DNA of 18,681 nucleotides from positions 1-18,681 of the forward strand of contig CALGUK010000045.1 in NCBI GenBank assembly GCA_937920235.1, read 5' to 3'. The DNA comes from an uncultured Clostridia bacterium (lineage in GTDB: Bacteria > Bacillota > Clostridia > Oscillospirales > Acutalibacteraceae). Under the pieces are notes generated by a model that ran no database searches, was not told the origin of the DNA, and was given only the letters and a program-made list of their open reading frames with translations. A program made the position numbers and the translations under genes. Positions 14,208 through 18,681 of the stretch are shown piece by piece. Each line of letters opens with the position of its first letter. Position 1 is the stretch's first letter.

Positions 14208-15434
14208 ATGTTTAGTATTAAAATAAATCTCGATGGCGGTATAACATCGCCCAAAGGCTTCAAGGCGAACGGAATCCATTGCGGAATTCGTAAAAATAAA
14301 GCGAAGAAGGATCTTATGCTTCTCGTTTCCGAAAAGGAATGTGATGCGGCGGCGGTTTATACAAAAAATCTGGTTTACGGTGCGCCTATAACCGTGACGC
14401 GTAAGAATCTCGAAAACGGTAAGGCACGTGCAGTAATTTGCAACAGCGGTATTGCCAATACCTGTAATGCTGACGGAGTGGAAAAGGCACAGGCTATGTG
14501 TGACCTTGCGGCACAGTACACGGGTATTTCCGCAAGCGATGTTATAGTCGGCTCAACCGGAGTAATCGGTCAGCCTATCAATCTTGAGCCGATAAAGAAC
14601 GGTATGCAGGAATTGGTTGACGGATTGAGCGAAAACGGCTCTGACTCGGCGGCAGAAGCAATTATGACAACGGATACTGTTAAAAAGACGATTTCAGTAT
14701 CTTTTGAGCTTGACGGAAAAACCTGCACAATCGGTGCGATCGCAAAGGGCAGCGGAATGATCCATCCCAATATGGCTACAATGCTTTCGTTCATCACAAC
14801 AGATGCGGATATTTCTGCAGAAATGCTTAAAAAAGCACTGACGTGGTGCGTCAACAGAAGCTATAATATGTTGAGCGTTGACGGCGATACTTCAACAAAC
14901 GATACCGTTGCAATTATGGCAAACGGACTTTGCGGTAATGAGAGAATTACTGAGGATAACGAGAATTTCCAAAAATTCCAAAGAGCACTTTTCAAGATTT
15001 GCAACTATGTTGTGAGAATGCTTGCAAAGGACGGCGAGGGCGCAACAAAGCTTGTCATTTGCGACGTTGATAATGCAAAGACCGAGGATATTGCCCGCAC
15101 CTGTGCAAAATCCGTAATCTGTTCACCGCTTGTTAAGACAGCTATGTTCGGTTCTGATGCCAACTGGGGACGAATTCTCTGCGCACTCGGTTATGCGGGA
15201 GCAGATATCGATGTTTCAAGGATTGATGTTTCGTTTGTCTCCGCAAAGGGCGAGATTTATGTCTGCAAAAACGGTGCCGGAATAGATTTTTCAGAGGAAA
15301 AAGCAAAAGAAATTCTTCTTGAGGATGAAATCACGGTTAAGGTTAATCTCAATGACGGTGAGGCAAGTGCTACGGCTTACGGTTGCGACCTTACCTATGA
15401 ATATGTAAAAATCAACGGCGATTATCGCACCTGA
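14208..15434 (+). CDS. argJ: Glutamate N-acetyltransferase / ornithine acetyltransferase
   Basis: A 408-residue enzyme that moves the acetyl group from N-acetylornithine back to glutamate, making the pathway cyclic; bifunctional members also use acetyl-CoA for the first step. It is made as one chain and cuts itself before a threonine, which becomes the N-terminal nucleophile of the beta chain. That site is visible in KGSGMIHPNMATML, with the threonine at about residue 191. CNSGIANTCNADG (about 78-90), SYNMLSVDGDTSTND and SDANWGRI are further family blocks. The start was chosen from ribosome-site spacing and because family members begin shortly before GGITSPKGFKA. No argA or argE was found in the window, so ArgJ may be bifunctional, but this cannot be decided from sequence alone. 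argB follows after 12 bases. Confidence 0.96.
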   Translation: MFSIKINLDGGITSPKGFKANGIHCGIRKNKAKKDLMLLVSEKECDAAAVYTKNLVYGAPITVTRKNLENGKARAVICNSGIANTCNADGVEKAQAMCDLAAQYTGISASDVIVGSTGVIGQPINLEPIKNGMQELVDGLSENGSDSAAEAIMTTDTVKKTISVSFELDGKTCTIGAIAKGSGMIHPNMATMLSFITTDADISAEMLKKALTWCVNRSYNMLSVDGDTSTNDTVAIMANGLCGNERITEDNENFQKFQRALFKICNYVVRMLAKDGEGATKLVICDVDNAKTEDIARTCAKSVICSPLVKTAMFGSDANWGRILCALGYAGADIDVSRIDVSFVSAKGEIYVCKNGAGIDFSEEKAKEILLEDEITVKVNLNDGEASATAYGCDLTYEYVKINGDYRT

Positions 15435-15446
15435 TCGGAGGATATT

Positions 15447-16307
15447 ATGGATATTTCAAAACTTACTCACGCTGACCGCAGTGAAGTGCTTGTGCAGGCG
15501 CTTCCGTATATTCAGCATTACCATAATAAGACCGTTGTTATTAAATACGGCGGCAATGCAATGATAAACGAGGATTTGCAGGAAGCCGTTATGACTGATA
15601 TCGTTCTTCTGCGTTCGGTCGGTATAAATGTGGTGCTTGTTCACGGTGGCGGTCCCGAAATCAGTGAAATGCTCAACAAAATCGGCAAGGAGTCAAAATT
15701 TGTTGACGGACTCAGATATACAGATGAAGAGACGGTTGACGTGGTTCAGATGGTACTTGCAGGTAAGGTCAACAAAAGACTTGTGCATCTTCTTCATCAC
15801 CACGGCGGACATGCAATCGGTATTTGCGGACTTGACGACGGTATGATAAAAGCAAAAAAGGTGGAAAAGGATATCGGCTTTGTCGGTGATATAACCGAGG
15901 TTGATACAACTCTTGTTGAGGGTATTCTTGACCAGCATTATATCCCCGTAATATCAACTGTCGGCGGCGGTGAAAACGGCGAGGTATTCAATATAAACGC
16001 GGACATTGCGGCTGCCAAAATTGCCGCGGCTCTCGGTGCTGAAAAATTACTTCTTATGACAGATGTGCGCGGACTTCTCAGAGATAAGGACGATGAGGAT
16101 ACTCTGATTCACGTTGTCAATGTCAGTGAGGTACCGCAGCTCAAAAGCCAGGGTGTAATAAAAGGCGGTATGATCCCGAAAATTGACTGTTGTGTTGAGG
16201 CTGTCCGTCGCGGAGTTAAGAGAACACATATTATTGACGGCAGAATTCCTCATTCTATCCTGATAGAGATGCTTACCGATTCAGGTATAGGTACTATGTT
16301 TTTATAA
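15447..16307 (+). CDS. argB: Acetylglutamate kinase
   Basis: A 286-residue amino acid kinase that phosphorylates N-acetylglutamate, the committed step. The ATP-site glycine loop is KYGGNAM (33-39) and the substrate loop VHGGGPEI (65-72). A helix of about 25 residues precedes the kinase core (SEVLVQALPYIQHY), and the C-terminus carries HIIDGRIPHSILIEMLTDSGIGTMF. Both features are known from hexameric acetylglutamate kinases that are inhibited by arginine, and are lacking in the E. coli-type dimer. Feedback inhibition by arginine is therefore likely, which fits a cyclic pathway through ArgJ. ATG with GGAGGAT 3-4 bases upstream. argD begins 12 bases after the stop. Confidence 0.97.
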   Translation: MDISKLTHADRSEVLVQALPYIQHYHNKTVVIKYGGNAMINEDLQEAVMTDIVLLRSVGINVVLVHGGGPEISEMLNKIGKESKFVDGLRYTDEETVDVVQMVLAGKVNKRLVHLLHHHGGHAIGICGLDDGMIKAKKVEKDIGFVGDITEVDTTLVEGILDQHYIPVISTVGGGENGEVFNINADIAAAKIAAALGAEKLLLMTDVRGLLRDKDDEDTLIHVVNVSEVPQLKSQGVIKGGMIPKIDCCVEAVRRGVKRTHIIDGRIPHSILIEMLTDSGIGTMFL

Positions 16308-16319
16308 TGGTGATACGTA

Positions 16320-17489
16320 ATGTTAGAATTTATTAAATCTCAGGCAGATAACAGTTTGATGCCGACTTATGCACATTTCCCCGTTTCAATCGAAAAGGGC
16401 AACGGTGCAACTTTTATTGACAGCGAGGGCAATGAGGTTATCGACTTCGGCTCGGGTATCGGTGTAAATTCAATGGGATATAACAATGAGGGCTGGATAA
16501 ACGCTGTTACCGAGCAACTTTCAAAGGTTCAGCACACATCAAATCTGTATTACAATTCAACAGTTGCGGAATATGCGGAAATGCTCAAAAACAAGACGGG
16601 ATTTAACCGCGTTTTTCTCTGTAATTCGGGTGCTGAAGCAAATGAGTGTGCAATCAAGTTAGCAAGAAAATACAGCTATGATAAATACGGCGAAAACCGT
16701 TACAATATAATCTCTCTTGTAAATTCCTTCCACGGAAGAACAATGGCAACAATTACAGCAACCGGGCAGGAGCATTATCATAAATTCTTTGATCCCTTTG
16801 TAGAGGGCTTTAAGTATTGTGAATCGGGTAACACAGAGCAGTTTGCTGAAATGGCGGATGACACGGTTTGTGCCGTAATCCTTGAAATCGTACAGGGCGA
16901 GGGCGGTGTTGTTCCGACAGATTTCGCTTTTCTTAAAGCCGTTGAGAAGATTTGTAATGAAAAAGATATTCTTTTGATTGTTGACGAAGTGCAAACAGGT
17001 ATGGGCAGAACGGGTAAGCTGTTCGCTTATGAGTACGCAGAAATCTCACCCGATGTTGTAACAAGTGCAAAGGGTATCGGTAACGGACTCCCGATGGGTG
17101 CCTGCCTCTGTAACGAAAAATGCTCCACGGTTTTAACCGCAGGAACACACGGAACAACCTTCGGCGGTAATCCGGTAGCCTGTGCAGGAGCAAAATATGT
17201 TCTTGATTGCCTGACCGACGACTTTATGAATGAGGTTGCCCGAAAAGGCGAATATATAAGAGAAAAACTTGCAAAAACAGACGAGGTTGCTTCTGTTACG
17301 GGACTCGGTCTTATGCTCGGAATTGAGCTTAAAACGAAAAATGCAGGTGAAATTGCAAAAAAATGCTGTCAGAACGGACTTCTGATTCTCACAGCTAAAA
17401 ATAAACTGAGAATGTTGCCGCCTCTTGTTATTACAAAAGAAGAAATTGACAAGGGTATGGAAATTCTTGAAAAAATTTTAAAGGAGTAA
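16320..17489 (+). CDS. argD: Acetylornithine aminotransferase
   Basis: A 389-residue class III pyridoxal-phosphate aminotransferase that converts N-acetylglutamate semialdehyde to N-acetylornithine with glutamate as amino donor. The cofactor lysine is K251 in SAKGIGNGLPMGA, the cofactor aspartate is in VDEVQTGMGRTG (D222), and FLCNSGAEANECAIKLARK (about 99-117) forms the phosphate-binding part. The segment SFHGRTMATITATGQ is also standard. Length is typical of ArgD rather than the longer gamma-aminobutyrate or ornithine aminotransferases, and the operon context supports ArgD. ATG with GGTGA (16309-16313) 6 bases upstream. The next start is 4 bases after its stop. Some ArgD enzymes also serve lysine synthesis as succinyldiaminopimelate aminotransferase; that cannot be judged here. 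Confidence 0.96.
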   Translation: MLEFIKSQADNSLMPTYAHFPVSIEKGNGATFIDSEGNEVIDFGSGIGVNSMGYNNEGWINAVTEQLSKVQHTSNLYYNSTVAEYAEMLKNKTGFNRVFLCNSGAEANECAIKLARKYSYDKYGENRYNIISLVNSFHGRTMATITATGQEHYHKFFDPFVEGFKYCESGNTEQFAEMADDTVCAVILEIVQGEGGVVPTDFAFLKAVEKICNEKDILLIVDEVQTGMGRTGKLFAYEYAEISPDVVTSAKGIGNGLPMGACLCNEKCSTVLTAGTHGTTFGGNPVACAGAKYVLDCLTDDFMNEVARKGEYIREKLAKTDEVASVTGLGLMLGIELKTKNAGEIAKKCCQNGLLILTAKNKLRMLPPLVITKEEIDKGMEILEKILKE

Positions 17490-17493
17490 ATTT

Positions 17494-18405
17494 ATGAAAC
17501 ATCTTTTAAGTATGCTTTCGCTTTCAACCGAAGAAATTACAGATATTCTTAATCTTGCCGATCAGTTGAAATATGAAAATAAAAACCACATTACACATCA
17601 CCGTCTTGCAGGTCAGACTCTCGGTATGATTTTCCAGAAATCTTCCACAAGAACAAGAGTTTCATTTGAGACAGGTATGTATCAGCTCGGCGGGCAGGCT
17701 CTTTTTCTTTCAAACCGTGATTTGCAGATCGGCCGCGGTGAGCCGATTCAGGATACTGCAAGAGTGCTTTCCCGTTACCTTGACGGTATTATGATCAGAA
17801 CCTTTGAGCAGAGCGAGGTTGAAAATCTTGCAAAATACGGCTCAATTCCGATAATCAACGGTCTTACAGATTTCTGTCATCCTTGTCAGGTGCTTGCAGA
17901 CCTTATGACCGTCCGTGAGCATAAAGGTCATCTCGACGGCCTTAAAATGACTTATATCGGTGACGGTAATAATATGGCAAACTCTCTTATTGTAGGCGGC
18001 CTTAAAATGGGTATGGATGTAACAGTTGCCTGTCCCGAGGGCTTTGACCCCGATAAAAAGGTTCTTGACTTTGCAAAGAATAACGGTCATTTCGGACTTT
18101 ACAGAGACCCGATTGAAGCTTGTGCAGGTGCAGATGTAATCTTTACTGATGTCTGGGCATCAATGGGCCAGGAGGATGAGGCAGCAGAGCGCAGAAAGGT
18201 GTTTGAAGGCATCTATCAGATAAACGAAAAATCTCTTGCAGCCGCAAATCCGGGATGTATGGTTCAGCATTGTCTGCCTGCACACCGCGGTGAAGAAATT
18301 ACCGAAGAAGTTTTTGAATCACACGCAGACGAAATCTTTGACGAGGCAGAAAACAGACTTCACGCACAGAAGGCCGTTATGGTAACCCTTATGGAACGCA
18401 AATAA
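17494..18405 (+). CDS. argF: Ornithine carbamoyltransferase
   Basis: A 303-residue enzyme that joins carbamoyl phosphate to ornithine, giving citrulline. The carbamoyl-phosphate loop STRTR is at 51-55 (in FQKSSTRTRVSFE), HPCQ at 129-132, the ornithine-side region DVWASMGQEDE at 219-229, and the catalytic HCLPAHRGEE from 259. The length suits the anabolic trimer; there is no long extension as in some catabolic ArcB enzymes, and no arcA or arcC neighbour, so a biosynthetic role is clear. ATG with AAGGAG (17481-17486) 7 bases upstream. It is the last gene of the operon. Carbamoyl phosphate synthase genes (carA, carB) are not in the window, so the substrate must come from elsewhere. Confidence 0.96.
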   Translation: MKHLLSMLSLSTEEITDILNLADQLKYENKNHITHHRLAGQTLGMIFQKSSTRTRVSFETGMYQLGGQALFLSNRDLQIGRGEPIQDTARVLSRYLDGIMIRTFEQSEVENLAKYGSIPIINGLTDFCHPCQVLADLMTVREHKGHLDGLKMTYIGDGNNMANSLIVGGLKMGMDVTVACPEGFDPDKKVLDFAKNNGHFGLYRDPIEACAGADVIFTDVWASMGQEDEAAERRKVFEGIYQINEKSLAAANPGCMVQHCLPAHRGEEITEEVFESHADEIFDEAENRLHAQKAVMVTLMERK

Positions 18406-18469
18406 TCCTTTTTGTCATATTTGCCGTGATGCTTCGTTGTGTCTTCTCAGAATATATGCCGACGCGTAA

Positions 18470-18488
18470 AGGCAGGCTTCCATGCCTG
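18470..18488 (+). repeat. Short palindrome upstream of the argF terminator
   Basis: CAGGC (18473-18477) pairs with GCCTG (18484-18488) around TTCCAT; a second register, AGGCA (18470-18474) with TGCCT (18483-18487), is also possible. It lies just before the larger hairpin at 18495-18518. The pair of palindromes in a non-coding stretch resembles dispersed palindromic repeats, but copy number cannot be judged from one window. Confidence 0.4.
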
Positions 18489-18494
18489 TATTGT

Positions 18495-18524
18495 AAGGGC
18501 GATTCGTGAATCGCCCTTTATTTT
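18495..18524 (+). terminator. Rho-independent terminator of the arginine operon
   Basis: Ten perfect pairs, AAGGGCGATT (18495-18504) with AATCGCCCTT (18509-18518), loop CGTG, then TTTATTTT including the last stem bases. It lies 90 bases after the argF stop and before the tRNA promoter. The stretch 18406-18469 between argF and these palindromes holds no gene or site that I can recognise. Confidence 0.85.
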
Positions 18525-18573
18525 AATGTGTATAATAATTTTTGAAAAAGTTAAAAATATTTGTAAAAAGTTG

Positions 18574-18602
18574 TTGACAAAACGGAAGTCTTATATTATA
18601 AT
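18574..18602 (+). promoter_or_regulatory. Consensus sigma-A promoter of the tRNA gene
   Basis: TTGACA (18574-18579), 17-base spacer, TATAAT (18597-18602): a perfect match to the housekeeping consensus. Transcription should start near 18609, about 23 bases before the mature tRNA. Such strong promoters are typical of tRNA and rRNA units. Confidence 0.93.
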
Positions 18603-18631
18603 AATCAAGCCGTCGTTCAGGCGGCAATTAT

Positions 18632-18681
18632 GGCGGCATAGCTTAGTTGGCTAGAGCGTCCGGTTCATACCCGGAAGGTCA
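18632..18681 (+). tRNA. tRNA-Met (CAT), elongator type, 3' end cut by the window
   Basis: The first 50 bases of a tRNA: acceptor strand GGCGGCA (18632-18638), TA, D-stem GCTT paired with GAGC around AGTTGGCTA, anticodon stem TCCGG with CCGGA, loop TTCATAC with anticodon CAT, and the start of the variable loop AGGTC. The anticodon stem lacks the three G-C pairs of initiator tRNA, and the acceptor GGCGGC and D-arm match the elongator tRNA-Met of B. subtilis far better than the CAT-anticodon tRNA-Ile. The T-arm, 3' acceptor strand and CCA status lie beyond the window. More tRNA genes may follow on the same transcript. Confidence 0.93.

Noticed and set aside
18439..18654. Open frame of 71 codons on the + strand after argF
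   Set aside because: It runs through the terminator hairpin, the tRNA promoter and the tRNA gene, and its composition is not protein-like.
1..18681. Mobile elements, CRISPR arrays, toxin-antitoxin or defence systems
   Set aside because: No transposase, integrase, repeat-spacer array, terminal repeats or recognised defence gene was seen on either strand; the lone XRE gene has no toxin-like partner.

Overview
The window looks like ordinary chromosome from a gut-type member of the Clostridia, most likely Oscillospirales/Ruminococcaceae. The support is indirect: strong Shine-Dalgarno sites of the AGGAGG/GGTGA type, frequent TTG and GTG starts, a comEC-holA pair, an RNase M5-type Toprim protein (a Firmicutes signature), moderately AT-rich DNA with AT-rich spacers, and protein sequences that read as clostridial. 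Genus and species cannot be fixed by reading alone. No phage, IS element, CRISPR array or defence system was seen.

Region 1 (1-4065, + strand) is the tail of an operon: a HIT-family protein cut by the window edge, a ComEC/Rec2 DNA-uptake channel whose C-terminal metallo-beta-lactamase-like region has lost its metal-binding motifs, the DNA polymerase III delta subunit (holA), and an RNase M5-like Toprim protein. Region 2 (4066-6860, + strand) starts at a good extended -10 promoter and holds a long-chain acyl-CoA synthetase, a cysteine-rich flavodoxin-like oxidoreductase and thioredoxin, tightly packed and ended by a hairpin that can terminate in both directions. A flavin-reductase-like gene (minus strand) converges on that hairpin. 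Region 3 (7378-8477) is a divergent spacer, a 74-residue XRE regulator and endonuclease III. Region 4 (8478-10325) is a single-gene unit with its own promoter and terminator, coding for a 584-residue membrane-anchored protein of unknown function.

Region 5 (10326-18525) is a complete arginine biosynthesis operon in the order argG-argH-argC-argJ-argB-argD-argF. ArgJ, ArgB, ArgC and ArgD carry glutamate to ornithine by the recycling acetyl route, ArgF makes citrulline, and ArgG and ArgH finish arginine. The AT-rich spacer before argG has a clear promoter and three or four matches to the ArgR/AhrC operator at roughly helical spacing, so the operon is probably repressed by arginine. Between argG and argH there is a long hairpin without a T-tract, possibly a processing or attenuation element. 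The operon ends at a strong terminator that sits in a palindrome-rich stretch resembling a dispersed repeat.

Region 6 (18574-18681) has a perfect-consensus sigma-A promoter (TTGACA, 17 bases, TATAAT) driving an elongator tRNA-Met gene that runs off the end of the window.

No clearly new biological system was found. The items most worth a second look are the inactive-looking ComEC nuclease region, the ARG-box cluster, the argG-argH hairpin, the unknown 584-residue membrane protein and the palindromes after argF.
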